A DNA stretch of 64,000 nucleotides, taken from assembly GCF_024213195.1 (NCBI RefSeq), contig NZ_JANAVF010000013.1, positions 176,040 through 240,039 on the forward strand, written 5' to 3'. The notes under the pieces are model-generated. The model was not told the DNA's origin, made no database searches, and worked only from the letters and a program-made list of their open reading frames with translations. This document shows positions 8,987-19,080 of this stretch, piece after piece. Positions within the stretch are counted from its first letter, which is position 1; every line of letters begins with the position of its first letter. The translations under genes were made by a program, and so were the position numbers. Origin of the DNA: Streptomyces sp. TBY4. GTDB lineage: Bacteria > Actinomycetota > Actinomycetes > Streptomycetales > Streptomycetaceae.

Positions 8987-10432
8987 ATGACTTCCACCCA
9001 CGCCTTCTGGCTCGCCGGCCGCCAGGCCACGGGCGACGACAGCTTCGACGTCCACTCCCCGTGGGACGGCCGCACCGTCGGTACCGTGAGCATCCCGACC
9101 GACGCCCAGGTCGAAGAGGCCGTGGCCGCCGCGTACGCCGTGACCGCGGAGTTCTCCGCCACCCCGGCCCACGTACGCGCCGAGGCCCTGGCCCACGTCG
9201 CCCGCCGGCTCGCCGAGCGCACCGAGGAGATCGCGCTGCTGATCTCCGCCGAGAACGGCAAGCCGATCAAGTGGGCCCGCGGTGAGGTCGGCCGTGCGGT
9301 GTCCGTGTTCCGCTTCGCCTCCGAAGAGGCCCGCCGCTTCAACGGCGGAGAGGCCCAGCGCCTGGACACCGACGCCGGCGGCGTCGGCCGCCTGGCCCTG
9401 ACCCGCCGCTTCGTCAAGGGTCCGGTCCTGGGCATCGCGCCCTTCAACTTCCCGCTGAACCTGTGCGCCCACAAGGTGGCCCCCGCCATCGCCGTCGGCG
9501 CGCCGATCATCCTGAAGCCGGCCCCGGCCACCCCGCTCTCGGGTCTGCTCCTCGGCGAGCTGCTCGCCGAGACGGACCTGCCGGCCGGTTCCTGGTCCGT
9601 GCTCCCCGTCGCCAACGACAAGATGCCGGAGCTGGTCAAGGACGAGCGCCTGCCCGTCATCTCCTTCACCGGTTCGGACAAGGTCGGCTACGCGATCCAG
9701 CAGGCCGTGCCCCACAAGCACTGCACCCTGGAGCTCGGCGGCAACGCCGCGGCCGTGGTCCTGGAGGACTGGTCCTCCGAGGCCGACCTCGACTGGGCCG
9801 CGAACCGCATCGCGACCTTCTCGAACTACCAGGCCGGCCAGTCCTGCATCGGCGTCCAGCGCGTGATCGCCGACGCCGCCGTCTACGACCGCCTGGTCGA
9901 GAAGGTCGTCGCCAAGGTGCAGGCGCAGGTCACCGGTGACCCGAACGACTCCGCCACCGACGTCGGCCCCCTCGTCTCCGAGGACGCCGCCAAGCGGGTC
10001 GAGTCCTGGGTCGACGAGGCTGTGGCCGCCGGAGCCAAGCTGCTCACGGGCGGCAAGCGCGAGGGTGCCTCGTACGAGCCCACCGTCGTCGCGGAGGTGC
10101 CCGAGGGCGTCACCCTCGCCACCGAGGAGGTCTTCGGACCGGTCCTCACCCTGCGCCGGGTCGAGAACACCGACGAGGCCTTCGCCGCCGTCAACGACTC
10201 GAAGTTCGGTCTGCAGGCCGGCGTCTTCACGCGGAACATCCAGACCGCGTTCCGTGCCCACCGCGAGCTGGAGGTCGGCGGCGTGATCGTCGGCGACGTC
10301 CCGTCCTACCGCGCCGACCAGATGCCGTACGGCGGCGTCAAGCAGTCCGGTGTGGGCCGCGAGGGCGTGCGCTACGCGATGGACGACTACACCTACGAGC
10401 GGGTCCTGGTCCTCAGCGGCCTCGACATCTGA
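8987..10432 (+). CDS. NAD(P)-dependent aldehyde dehydrogenase
   Basis: This 481-residue protein of the aldehyde dehydrogenase superfamily has the catalytic Cys in the GQSC motif (C287) and the general-base Glu in LELGGNA (E249). The NAPFNFP-like Rossmann entry segment (GIAPFNFPLN) lies near residue 150 and a typical EEVFGPV motif near the C-terminus. Family members oxidise aldehydes to acids with NAD or NADP. Sequence alone does not fix the substrate. With gabT and a PucR regulator nearby, succinate semialdehyde is a reasonable guess. The start is an ATG preceded by GAAGGGCCGGGATC. It is followed by a strong hairpin terminator. Confidence 0.88.
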   Translation: MTSTHAFWLAGRQATGDDSFDVHSPWDGRTVGTVSIPTDAQVEEAVAAAYAVTAEFSATPAHVRAEALAHVARRLAERTEEIALLISAENGKPIKWARGEVGRAVSVFRFASEEARRFNGGEAQRLDTDAGGVGRLALTRRFVKGPVLGIAPFNFPLNLCAHKVAPAIAVGAPIILKPAPATPLSGLLLGELLAETDLPAGSWSVLPVANDKMPELVKDERLPVISFTGSDKVGYAIQQAVPHKHCTLELGGNAAAVVLEDWSSEADLDWAANRIATFSNYQAGQSCIGVQRVIADAAVYDRLVEKVVAKVQAQVTGDPNDSATDVGPLVSEDAAKRVESWVDEAVAAGAKLLTGGKREGASYEPTVVAEVPEGVTLATEEVFGPVLTLRRVENTDEAFAAVNDSKFGLQAGVFTRNIQTAFRAHRELEVGGVIVGDVPSYRADQMPYGGVKQSGVGREGVRYAMDDYTYERVLVLSGLDI

Positions 10433-10465
10433 GTCTCGGACCGAACTCGTACGGCCCACCAAGCC

Positions 10466-10510
10466 GACGGCCGGAGCCTACTGTGCGGGGGCTCCGGCCG
10501 TCCCCCTTTT
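10466..10510 (+). terminator. Intrinsic terminator of the aldehyde dehydrogenase gene
   Basis: Arms 10466-10478 and 10490-10502 form a perfect 13-bp GC-rich stem with an 11-base loop, followed by CCCCTTTT. This is the only hairpin in the window with a short T-run. Confidence 0.8.
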
Positions 10511-10590
10511 CCGGGCCGGCCCGCGACCACTGCCGGGCCGGCCCGTGATCTCTTCCGGACCGGCCCGTGATCTCTTCCGGGCGCGGTCCG
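10510..10590. repeat. Three tandem copies of a 22-23 bp GC-rich unit
   Basis: Units start near 10510, 10533 and 10555. Each contains a near-palindromic CCGGGCCGGCCCG-type core followed by GTGATCTCTT in the last two copies. The array lies between the dehydrogenase terminator and the thioesterase. Nothing else is seen in 10511-10714. Confidence 0.6.
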
Positions 10591-10714
10591 GCACCCGGTC
10601 GCGGCCACCCCGGAGCCGGAGGCCGCGGCCGCCGTGTGGCAGGCTCGTGAGGCCCAGTTCCGCGGCCCGGCGACGCCGGGCGGGACGACCCCCGGCCGGA
10701 GAATCGAGTCGCAC

Positions 10715-11446
10715 GTGTCCTACCTGGTCCGCCACCGTCCCGTGGCCGCCCCCGCGCTGCGCCTCGTGTGCTTCCCCCACGCCGGAGGCGGCGCGGCCTT
10801 CTTCCGCGACTGGCCCCGCCACCTGGACCCCTCGGTCGAGGTCGTGTCCGTGCGGTACCCGGGGCGCGAGACCCGCCACGCCGAGCCCCTGATCCCGACC
10901 ATGGACGAGCTGTCCCCGCAGATCACCGCGGAACTGTTGGCCGAAGCACCCGTGCCCACGGTGCTCCTCGGCCACAGCATGGGCGCGGCCGTGGCGTACG
11001 AGAGCCTGCTGCGCCTCGAAGCCGCCGGCGCGGACCACTTCACGCGCCTGTGCGTCTCGGGCCGCGGCCCCACCCCGCCCGCGGCCGTCGCCGGGATACG
11101 GACCCGGACGGACGAGGAGGTGATCGCGGCCGTCACGGCGCTGGGCGGGCCCCACGTGCAGATCTGGGAGGACCCGGACCTGCGCGGCCTGTTCCTGCCG
11201 ATCGTGCGCAACGACTTCCTGCTGATCGACAACTACCGCCGCCGCCGGGACGCCCCGCTGCTGCGCGCCGAGGTCACGGCCTTCACCGGGGACCGCGATC
11301 CCCGCGTCACCCCCCGGGACGTAGAGGGATGGGCCGCGGTCACCACGGGCGCCTTCGCGGCCCACGTATTCGAGGGCGGCCACTTCTACCTCGTCCCGCA
11401 CGCGGAGCGGGTCGCCCGGCTGGCCGTGGCCCGGCACGGCGCCTGA
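10715..11446 (+). CDS. Stand-alone type II thioesterase (alpha/beta hydrolase)
   Basis: This 243-residue protein matches thioesterase II in length and motifs: FPHAGGGA near the N-terminus, the nucleophile elbow GHSMG (S88), an Asp in FTGDRDPRV and the catalytic His in GGHFYL. Type II thioesterases remove misprimed or stalled acyl groups from carrier proteins of polyketide and non-ribosomal peptide synthases. No such synthase or carrier protein is in the window, so it may serve a cluster elsewhere. The GTG at 10715 is preferred over an upstream start at 10634 because the extra 27 residues are low-complexity and GGAGA lies before 10715. Confidence 0.85.
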   Translation: MSYLVRHRPVAAPALRLVCFPHAGGGAAFFRDWPRHLDPSVEVVSVRYPGRETRHAEPLIPTMDELSPQITAELLAEAPVPTVLLGHSMGAAVAYESLLRLEAAGADHFTRLCVSGRGPTPPAAVAGIRTRTDEEVIAAVTALGGPHVQIWEDPDLRGLFLPIVRNDFLLIDNYRRRRDAPLLRAEVTAFTGDRDPRVTPRDVEGWAAVTTGAFAAHVFEGGHFYLVPHAERVARLAVARHGA

Positions 11447-11500
11447 CGGCGGATCCCCCTTTTACCGCCGCTTCCGCGCCGCCCGAAACGGGTACGACTA

Positions 11501-11527
11501 ACCGGTAGCACCCACCGGTAAGCACCC
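11501..11527. promoter_or_regulatory. Repeat/operator-like site upstream of the acyl-CoA dehydrogenase
   Basis: ACCGGTAGCACCC (11501-11513) is followed at once by ACCGGTAAGCACCC (11514-11527). Within them, CCGGT and ACCGG form an inverted pair seven bases apart. Placed about 30 bases before the start, this could be an operator. No regulator gene is adjacent. Confidence 0.35.
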
Positions 11528-11556
11528 CCTCTCTCGGCGGCGAGGTGAGCCCGCTC

Positions 11557-13527
11557 ATGTCCGCAACACAGCCCGCACAGCCCGTTCCGCCCGCACAGCC
11601 CGCACAGCCCAAGGTGACCGAGCGCGAGGCACGGCAGGTCGCGGAAGCGGCCCGGGAACAGAACTGGCAGCGGCCGAGCTTCGCCAAGGAGCTGTTCCTC
11701 GGGCGGTTCCGGCTGGACCTGATCCACCCCCACCCGCTCCCCGCCGAGGAGGACGTCCGGCGCGGCGAGGCCTTCCTGGCCCGGCTGCGGGAGTTCTGCG
11801 AGACGTCCATCGACGGGGCGCGCATCGAGCGCGAGGCGAAGATCCCCGACGAGACCGTGCGCGGGCTCAAGGAGCTCGGCGCGCTCGGCATGAAGATCGA
11901 CCCGAAGTACGGGGGCCTCGGCCTCACCCAGGTGTACTACAACAAGGCGCTCGCCCTCGTCGGCTCCGTCAGTCCGGCCATCGGCGCCCTGCTCTCCGCC
12001 CACCAGTCGATCGGCGTGCCCCAGCCGCTGAAGATGTTCGGCACGCAGGAGCAGAAGGACGCCTACCTGCCGCGCTGCGCGACCACCGCCATCAGCGCCT
12101 TCCTCCTCACCGAGCCCGACGTCGGCTCCGACCCGGCACGGCTCGCCACCACGGCGGTCCCGGACGGGGAGGACGCGTACGTCCTGGACGGGGTGAAGCT
12201 CTGGACCACCAACGGGGTCGTCGCCGACCTGCTCGTCGTCATGGCCCGGGTCCCCAGGAGCGAGAACCACCGCGGCGGGATCACCGCCTTCGTCGTCGAG
12301 GCCGACTCGCCGGGCATCACCGTCGAGCACCGCAACGCCTTCATGGGCCTGCGCGGCCTGGAGAACGGCGTCACCCGCTTCCACCAGGTACGGGTCCCGG
12401 CCGCCCAGCGCATCGGCGCCGAGGGAGCCGGCCTGAAGATCGCGCTGACCACGCTGAACACCGGCCGGCTGTCGCTGCCCGCCATGTGCGTGGGCGCGGG
12501 CAAGTGGTGCCTGAAGATCGCCCGCGAGTGGTCGGGCGTACGGGAGCAGTGGGGGAGGCCGGTCGCGCTGCACGAGGCCGTCGGCGCCAAGATCTCCTTC
12601 ATCGCGGCCACCACCTTCGCCCTGGAGGCCGTGGTCGACCTGGCCTCCCAGATGGCCGACGAGGACCGCAACGACATCCGCATCGAGGCCGCCCTCGCCA
12701 AGCTCTACGGCTCCGAGATGGCCTGCCTGATGGCCGACGAACTGGTCCAGATCCGCGGCGGGCGCGGCTTCGAGACCGCCGAATCGCTGGCCGCCCGTGG
12801 CGAGCGGGCCGTCCCGGCCGAACAGATGCTGCGCGACCTGCGCATCAACCGGATCTTCGAGGGATCCACCGAGATCATGCACCTGCTGATCGCCCGCGAG
12901 GCCGTGGACGCCCACCTGTCGGTGGCCGGCGACCTCATCGACCCGGAGAAGGCCCTGGGCGACAAGGCGAAGGCGGGCGCCCGCGCCGCCGGGTTCTACG
13001 CCCGCTGGCTGCCCCAGCTCGCCACCGGCGCCGGCCAGGTCCCCGGCACCTACCGGGCCTTCCACCCGGCCGGCCACCCCGACCTCGCCACCCATCTGCG
13101 CTATGTCGAGCGAGGCTCGCGCAAACTCGCCCGGTCGACGTTCTACGCCATGTCCCGCTGGCAGGGCCGGATGGAGACCAAGCAGGGCTTCCTCGGCCGG
13201 ATCGTCGACATCGGCGCCGAGCTCTTCGCGATGAGCGCGGCCTGCGTGCGCGCCGAGCACCTGCGGGCCTCCGGCGAGCACGGCCGCGAGGCCTACCAGC
13301 TGGCCGACGCCTTCTGCCGGCAGTCCCGGCTCCGCGTGGAGGAGCTCTTCGGGCGGCTCTGGGACAACACCGACGACCTGGACCGCAAGGTCGTGGCCGG
13401 GGTCCTGTCCGGCACCTACACCTGGCTGGAGGAGGGCGTCCTCGACCCCTCCGGCGACGGCCCGTGGATCGCCGACGCCACCCCCGGCCCCTCCACGCGA
13501 AAAAACGTGCACCGGCCCCTGCGGTGA
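11557..13527 (+). CDS. Large acyl-CoA dehydrogenase (FadE type)
   Basis: This 656-residue flavoprotein is much longer than the roughly 380-residue short-chain family. It has the usual core (N-terminal helices, the FAD/substrate motif FLLTEPDVGSDPA and the C-terminal helical domain with QIRGGRGFETAESL) plus about 200 extra C-terminal residues, as in large FadE-like enzymes. It should introduce the alpha-beta double bond into acyl-CoA esters, with electrons passed to ETF. The general base is probably the Glu in FEGSTEIMHL. An ATG at 11557 with GAGGTGA upstream is preferred over the GTG at 11545. An Ala/Pro/Gln-rich stretch opens the protein. Confidence 0.9.
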   Translation: MSATQPAQPVPPAQPAQPKVTEREARQVAEAAREQNWQRPSFAKELFLGRFRLDLIHPHPLPAEEDVRRGEAFLARLREFCETSIDGARIEREAKIPDETVRGLKELGALGMKIDPKYGGLGLTQVYYNKALALVGSVSPAIGALLSAHQSIGVPQPLKMFGTQEQKDAYLPRCATTAISAFLLTEPDVGSDPARLATTAVPDGEDAYVLDGVKLWTTNGVVADLLVVMARVPRSENHRGGITAFVVEADSPGITVEHRNAFMGLRGLENGVTRFHQVRVPAAQRIGAEGAGLKIALTTLNTGRLSLPAMCVGAGKWCLKIAREWSGVREQWGRPVALHEAVGAKISFIAATTFALEAVVDLASQMADEDRNDIRIEAALAKLYGSEMACLMADELVQIRGGRGFETAESLAARGERAVPAEQMLRDLRINRIFEGSTEIMHLLIAREAVDAHLSVAGDLIDPEKALGDKAKAGARAAGFYARWLPQLATGAGQVPGTYRAFHPAGHPDLATHLRYVERGSRKLARSTFYAMSRWQGRMETKQGFLGRIVDIGAELFAMSAACVRAEHLRASGEHGREAYQLADAFCRQSRLRVEELFGRLWDNTDDLDRKVVAGVLSGTYTWLEEGVLDPSGDGPWIADATPGPSTRKNVHRPLR

Positions 13528-13584
13528 GTTGAGATCATCGCGCGTACGCCGGAGAGGCGTACGCGCGCTGAGACGGGGAATCGG

Positions 13585-14955
13585 ATGCATATGGAGCAGG
13601 CGGACAGGGAGAGCAGGCGGCTCGCCTGGTGCGTGGCGCTGCTGCTGCGCCACGCACCGGACGACGTCGCCTCCAGCCTCCTCGCGCGCCTCGACGCGCC
13701 CACCCGGCGCTTCCTGTGCCGCGACCATGACCTGACCGCCTCCGCCGTCACCCTGCTGCTGCGCCACGGCACCGACGAGGACCGCCGCACCATCGCCCGC
13801 AACCCGGAGGTCCTCGGCCGCCCGCTCCCGGGCCTGCCCGGAGCCCGCATCTACGCCGCCGGGCGCACCCCCACGCCGGGACTGCTCGACACCCTCGCCA
13901 AGGAACTCGGCCGCCCCCTGGGACCGCCCCTGACCAGCGAGGAGCTCATCGGACTGCTGCGCCTCTACGGAAGCCACCGCCCGCGGGTCCCGCTCGACGT
14001 GCTGAGCCTCCCGCACACCCTCGAACACGCGGTCCTGCTGCGCGAGCACGCCCGCGCCCCGCTGCCGCCCGGCTCCGTCGAGGCGCTGCTGCTGACCGGC
14101 GGGCTGCCGCTCGGCGTCTGCCTGGCCCTGCTCGACACCCGGGCCGCGGTCTCGTACGGGCGCTGGTGGGGGCGCCCGGCGGTACGGGCCGTCCGGATGG
14201 GCCTGGCCACCATGGACGAACTCGTCGCCCACGTCGCCCCGGCCCACCGCACCCTGCTGCTCACCGGCCGCCAGGACCGCGACGCGCTGCGCTGGTGCCT
14301 CCAGGAGCGCACCGAGCTGCGATCGGCCGTCACCCGCGTGCTGCGCCCCGTACTCGGGGACGACCCGCGGCTGTGGGCCGAGCTCCTGCGGCACGCACCG
14401 GGGTTCCCCGGCACCCTGCCCGAGCTGGCGCGCGCCGTGGCCGCGGGCACCGTACCGGCGCCGGCCGCGGCTGTGATGACCGAGGCCGCCGGGCCGCGGG
14501 GGTTCCCCGGAATACCCGGGGTGCACGGGCTCACCGAGGCCGTGGAGTCGCTCGCGGCGGGAGCGGCCGAACCCCCGGGCAGCATCGACCGCGAGCTGGC
14601 CCTGGCCGGGCTCTCGCTCCCGCTGCCCGACCTCGGCGACGACATCAGTGCCGTCCGCCACGGCCTGGCCGAGGGGCTGCTCACCGGCACCGACGTGCTC
14701 CGCCACAAGGTGCCCGCCTCCTGGGCCCTGGATCCGGACCAGTGGCTCGGCCGCATCGAGCACCCCGACCGCAACAACCTGCCCGGCCCGGTGCTGGCGG
14801 CCGCCGCCGAGGCGGACCGGCTGTTCGCGGCGGCCCTCGGCGCCGACGCCGAAGCCTGGTGGCGCGCCGCCTGCGCCCTGCCCGCGTTCGCCGGGACGCT
14901 GCCCGAGCTGCTCGCCGTGGTGATTCAGGGGGACTCCGTGTCCAAACGCCCCTGA
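13585..14955 (+). CDS. Uncharacterised, largely helical protein upstream of dxr
   Basis: I do not recognise this 456-residue protein. It is rich in Leu, Ala and Arg, has no signal peptide or membrane segment, and begins with a helical stretch (residues 8-75) in which the pair LLLRH occurs twice (VALLLRHAPDD and TLLLRHGTDED). That pattern suggests degenerate helical repeats. Codon use matches its neighbours, so it is very likely a real gene. It ends 20 bases before dxr and may be co-transcribed with it. An ATG at 13585 or 13591 is possible. Confidence 0.75.
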   Translation: MHMEQADRESRRLAWCVALLLRHAPDDVASSLLARLDAPTRRFLCRDHDLTASAVTLLLRHGTDEDRRTIARNPEVLGRPLPGLPGARIYAAGRTPTPGLLDTLAKELGRPLGPPLTSEELIGLLRLYGSHRPRVPLDVLSLPHTLEHAVLLREHARAPLPPGSVEALLLTGGLPLGVCLALLDTRAAVSYGRWWGRPAVRAVRMGLATMDELVAHVAPAHRTLLLTGRQDRDALRWCLQERTELRSAVTRVLRPVLGDDPRLWAELLRHAPGFPGTLPELARAVAAGTVPAPAAAVMTEAAGPRGFPGIPGVHGLTEAVESLAAGAAEPPGSIDRELALAGLSLPLPDLGDDISAVRHGLAEGLLTGTDVLRHKVPASWALDPDQWLGRIEHPDRNNLPGPVLAAAAEADRLFAAALGADAEAWWRAACALPAFAGTLPELLAVVIQGDSVSKRP

Positions 14956-14975
14956 GTTGCGGCAACAATGGGTCC

Positions 14976-16229
14976 ATGAGCGACCGCCCATCCCCCCTCG
15001 CCGATCCGCACCTCCTCTTCGACCCCGCGGCCGGCCGTCGGGACATCGTCATCCTCGGCTCCACCGGGTCCATCGGGACGCAGGCCATCGACCTCGCCCT
15101 GCGCCACCCGGACCGCTTCCGGGTCACGGCCCTGTCCGCCGCCGGCGGCCGGGTCGCGCTGCTGGCCGAGCAGGCCAGGCTGCTGCGCGTGAAGACCGTG
15201 GCCGTCGCGCGCGAAGACGTCGCACCGGCCCTCAAGGAGGCGCTGCAGGCCGAGTACGGCGCAGGCGAGCCGCTGCCCGAGATCCTCGCCGGACCGGACG
15301 CGGCGGCCGAGCTTGCCGCCTCCGAGTGCCACACCGTGCTCAACGGCATCACCGGTTCCATCGGCCTGGCGCCCACCCTCGCCGCGCTGCGGGCCGGGCG
15401 GACCCTGGCCCTCGCGAACAAGGAGTCGCTGATCGTGGGCGGCCCGCTGGTGAAGGCCCTGGCGGAGCCGGGCCAGATCATCCCGGTCGACTCCGAGCAC
15501 GCGGCCCTCTTCCAGGCCCTCGCCGCGGGCACCCGCGCGGAGGTGCGCAAGCTCGTGGTCACCGCCTCCGGCGGGCCCTTCCGCGGCCGCACCCGCGCCG
15601 AGCTGGCCTCGGTCACCGTGCAGGACGCCCTGGCCCACCCGACCTGGGCGATGGGCCCGGTGATCACCGTCAACTCGGCGACCCTGGTCAACAAGGGCCT
15701 GGAGGTCATCGAGGCGCACCTGCTCTACGACATCCCCTTCGAGCGGATCGAGGTCGTGGTCCACCCGCAGTCCTACGTGCACTCCATGGTGGAGTTCACG
15801 GACGGCTCCACGCTGGCCCAGGCGACCCCGCCGGACATGCGCGGACCGATCGCCATCGGCCTCGGCTGGCCCCAGCGGGTCCCGGACGCGTCCACCGCCT
15901 TCGACTGGACCAAGGCGTCCACCTGGGAGTTCTTCCCGCTGGACACCGAGGCCTTCCCGGCGGTGGGCCTGGCCCGGCACGTCGGCGCGCTCGGCGGGAC
16001 CGCGCCCGCCGTGTTCAATGCGGCGAACGAGGAGTGCGTAGAGGCGTTCCTGGCCGGTCGGCTCCCGTTCACAGCAATCATGGATACGGTCGCAGCCGTG
16101 GTCGACGAGCACGGGACCCCGGCCCGGGGAACTTCCCTCACGGTCACGGACGTCCTTGAAGCGGAGACCTGGGCCAGGGCCCGGGCACAGGAGATGGCGG
16201 CACGGGCCGCCCTGGAGGCGCGCGCATGA
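14976..16229 (+). CDS. dxr: 1-deoxy-D-xylulose 5-phosphate reductoisomerase
   Basis: This 417-residue enzyme is the second step of the MEP isoprenoid pathway, converting DXP to 2-C-methyl-D-erythritol 4-phosphate with NADPH and a divalent metal. Visible motifs are the NADPH-binding GSTGSIGTQ near the N-terminus, LANKESLIVGG, the metal-site VDSEHAALFQ, and TASGGPFRGRT and HPQSYVHSMVEF in the catalytic domain. The frame is open far upstream to 14166, but homology begins only at the ATG at 14976. The stop overlaps the next gene's start (ATGA), showing coupling to the membrane protease. ispG lies two genes on. Confidence 0.97.
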   Translation: MSDRPSPLADPHLLFDPAAGRRDIVILGSTGSIGTQAIDLALRHPDRFRVTALSAAGGRVALLAEQARLLRVKTVAVAREDVAPALKEALQAEYGAGEPLPEILAGPDAAAELAASECHTVLNGITGSIGLAPTLAALRAGRTLALANKESLIVGGPLVKALAEPGQIIPVDSEHAALFQALAAGTRAEVRKLVVTASGGPFRGRTRAELASVTVQDALAHPTWAMGPVITVNSATLVNKGLEVIEAHLLYDIPFERIEVVVHPQSYVHSMVEFTDGSTLAQATPPDMRGPIAIGLGWPQRVPDASTAFDWTKASTWEFFPLDTEAFPAVGLARHVGALGGTAPAVFNAANEECVEAFLAGRLPFTAIMDTVAAVVDEHGTPARGTSLTVTDVLEAETWARARAQEMAARAALEARA

Positions 16230-17527
16230 CCGTACTGCTGACCCTGATCGGCGTGCTCGTCTTCGTCGTAGGGCTGCTCTTCTCGATCGCCTGGCACGAG
16301 CTCGGCCACCTCTCCACGGCCAAGCTCTTCGGCATCCGCGTGCCCCAGTACATGGTCGGCTTCGGCCGGACCATCTGGTCGCGCAAGAAGGGCGACACGG
16401 AGTACGGGCTCAAGGCCATCCCCATGGGCGGATACATCCGCATGATCGGGATGTTCCCGCCGGGTGAGGACGGCAAGGTCACCGCCCGCTCCACGTCGCC
16501 GTTCCGCTCGATGATCGAGGACGCGCGCTCGGCGGCGTACGAGGAACTGCAGCCGGGCGACGAATCGCGGCTCTTCTACACGCGCAAGCCGTGGAAGCGC
16601 GTGATCGTGATGTTCGCCGGACCGTTCATGAACCTGGTCCTGGCGATGGCGATCTTCTTCGGTGTGTGGATGACCTTCGGGGTGCAGCAGACGACCACGC
16701 AGGTCCAGACCGTCACCGACTGCGTCATCAAGCAGAGCGAGAACCGCGACGAGTGCCGGGCCGGCGACCCGGCGGCCCCCGGCAAGGCCGCCGGCCTGCA
16801 GGTCGGCGACAAGATCGTGGCCTTCCAGGGCAAGCCGGTCGAGGACTGGGGCACCCTCCAGAAGAACATCCGGGGCACCATCGGACCGGCCACCCTCACC
16901 GTCCTGCGCGACGGGCAGAAGCTGACCCTCCACGCGGACCTCGTGGAGAACCGGGTGGGCAAGACCGATGGCCACGGCGGCTACGTCAAGGGCGAGTACG
17001 TCTCGGCCGGCTACCTCGGCGTCGGCCCGAAGTCCGTGATCGCCCCGCTCACCTTCGCCCAGTCCGCGGACCGGGTCGGCGAGGTCGTCGAGGCCAGCGT
17101 GCAGGGCCTGGCCCAGCTCCCGAGCAAGATCCCGGCCCTGTGGAACGCGGTCTTCAACGGAGCCGAGCGCGAGCCCGACTCCCCGATGGGCATCGTCGGC
17201 GCGGCCCGGATCAACGGGGAGATCGCGACCCTGGACATCCCGAGCGAGCAGCGGATGTCGATCATGCTGAACGTCCTGGGCATGTTCAACCTCTCCCTCT
17301 TCCTGTTCAACATGCTGCCCCTGCTGCCGCTGGACGGCGGGCACATCGCGGGCGCCCTGTGGGAGTCGGTGCGGCGGGCCTTCGCCCGGGTCTTCCGGCG
17401 CGCCGACCCGGGCCCCTTCGACGTGGCGAAGCTGATGCCCGCCGCGTACGTGGTGGCCGGAGTCTTCCTCTGCTTCACCCTGCTGGTGCTGGCCGCGGAC
17501 GTGGTCAACCCCATCAAGATCACCTGA
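16226..17527 (+). CDS. Site-2-type intramembrane zinc metalloprotease (RseP/M50B)
   Basis: This 433-residue membrane protein has the zinc-binding HELGH (H24, E25, H28) in its first transmembrane helix. A PDZ domain follows in the middle (about 185-270, GKAAGLQVGDKIVAFQG). The second metal ligand lies in LLPLDGGHI near the C-terminal helices. Site-2 proteases cut transmembrane anchors, typically of anti-sigma factors or cell-division and envelope regulators; the substrate here is unknown. It overlaps dxr by four bases. The dxr-protease-ispG order is the standard one in actinobacteria, although the protease has no known enzymatic part in isoprenoid synthesis. Confidence 0.95.
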   Translation: MTVLLTLIGVLVFVVGLLFSIAWHELGHLSTAKLFGIRVPQYMVGFGRTIWSRKKGDTEYGLKAIPMGGYIRMIGMFPPGEDGKVTARSTSPFRSMIEDARSAAYEELQPGDESRLFYTRKPWKRVIVMFAGPFMNLVLAMAIFFGVWMTFGVQQTTTQVQTVTDCVIKQSENRDECRAGDPAAPGKAAGLQVGDKIVAFQGKPVEDWGTLQKNIRGTIGPATLTVLRDGQKLTLHADLVENRVGKTDGHGGYVKGEYVSAGYLGVGPKSVIAPLTFAQSADRVGEVVEASVQGLAQLPSKIPALWNAVFNGAEREPDSPMGIVGAARINGEIATLDIPSEQRMSIMLNVLGMFNLSLFLFNMLPLLPLDGGHIAGALWESVRRAFARVFRRADPGPFDVAKLMPAAYVVAGVFLCFTLLVLAADVVNPIKIT

Positions 17528-17734
17528 ATCGGCCGAGCCGGAAGACCCGCGGGACCTCCCGCGGGCCGTCCCTACAGCACGCACGCCGGAGCCGGGCACG
17601 CATCGTGCCCGGCTCCGTACGTTCGAGTGGCACGCGACCTGTGATGCACGGGAGGCGTGCCGGTTGGCGTAATCTCGGAGGTCGGAGCCCGCCGATCCCG
17701 GCACCTATATCCACACCTTGGGGTTGCACAGCAG

Positions 17735-18892
<1,158 letters not shown>

Positions 18893-18917
18893 TAGCCCGC
18901 TGGAGCAGAGTGAACGG

Positions 18918-18957
18918 CGACGGGCCCGGGACCGCAGGTGCGGTCCCGGGCCCGTCG
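18918..18957 (+). terminator. Strong hairpin terminator after ispG
   Basis: Arms 18918-18935 and 18940-18957 are perfectly complementary (18 bp) around the loop AGGT. The hairpin starts 26 bases after the ispG stop and has no T-run. Confidence 0.75.
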
Positions 18958-19080
18958 GCATGCGGGTCCCGGCCTCCCGGGTCGGGCCCGGTCCGGGAGG
19001 GGCCCGAGGGGCCTCGGGGGCATCTCGGAGCAGGTCCGGGTACAGTGCGGAGATCAGCAGACTTGCATGGTGAGGCCCCA

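Noticed and set aside
6569..14991. Very long minus-strand open frames (over 1200 codons) opposite the PucR, ALDH and acyl-CoA dehydrogenase genes
   Set aside because: They are mirror frames of high-G+C coding genes. Their products are Gly/Arg/His/Asp-rich with no recognisable domain, while the plus-strand frames encode well-known proteins.
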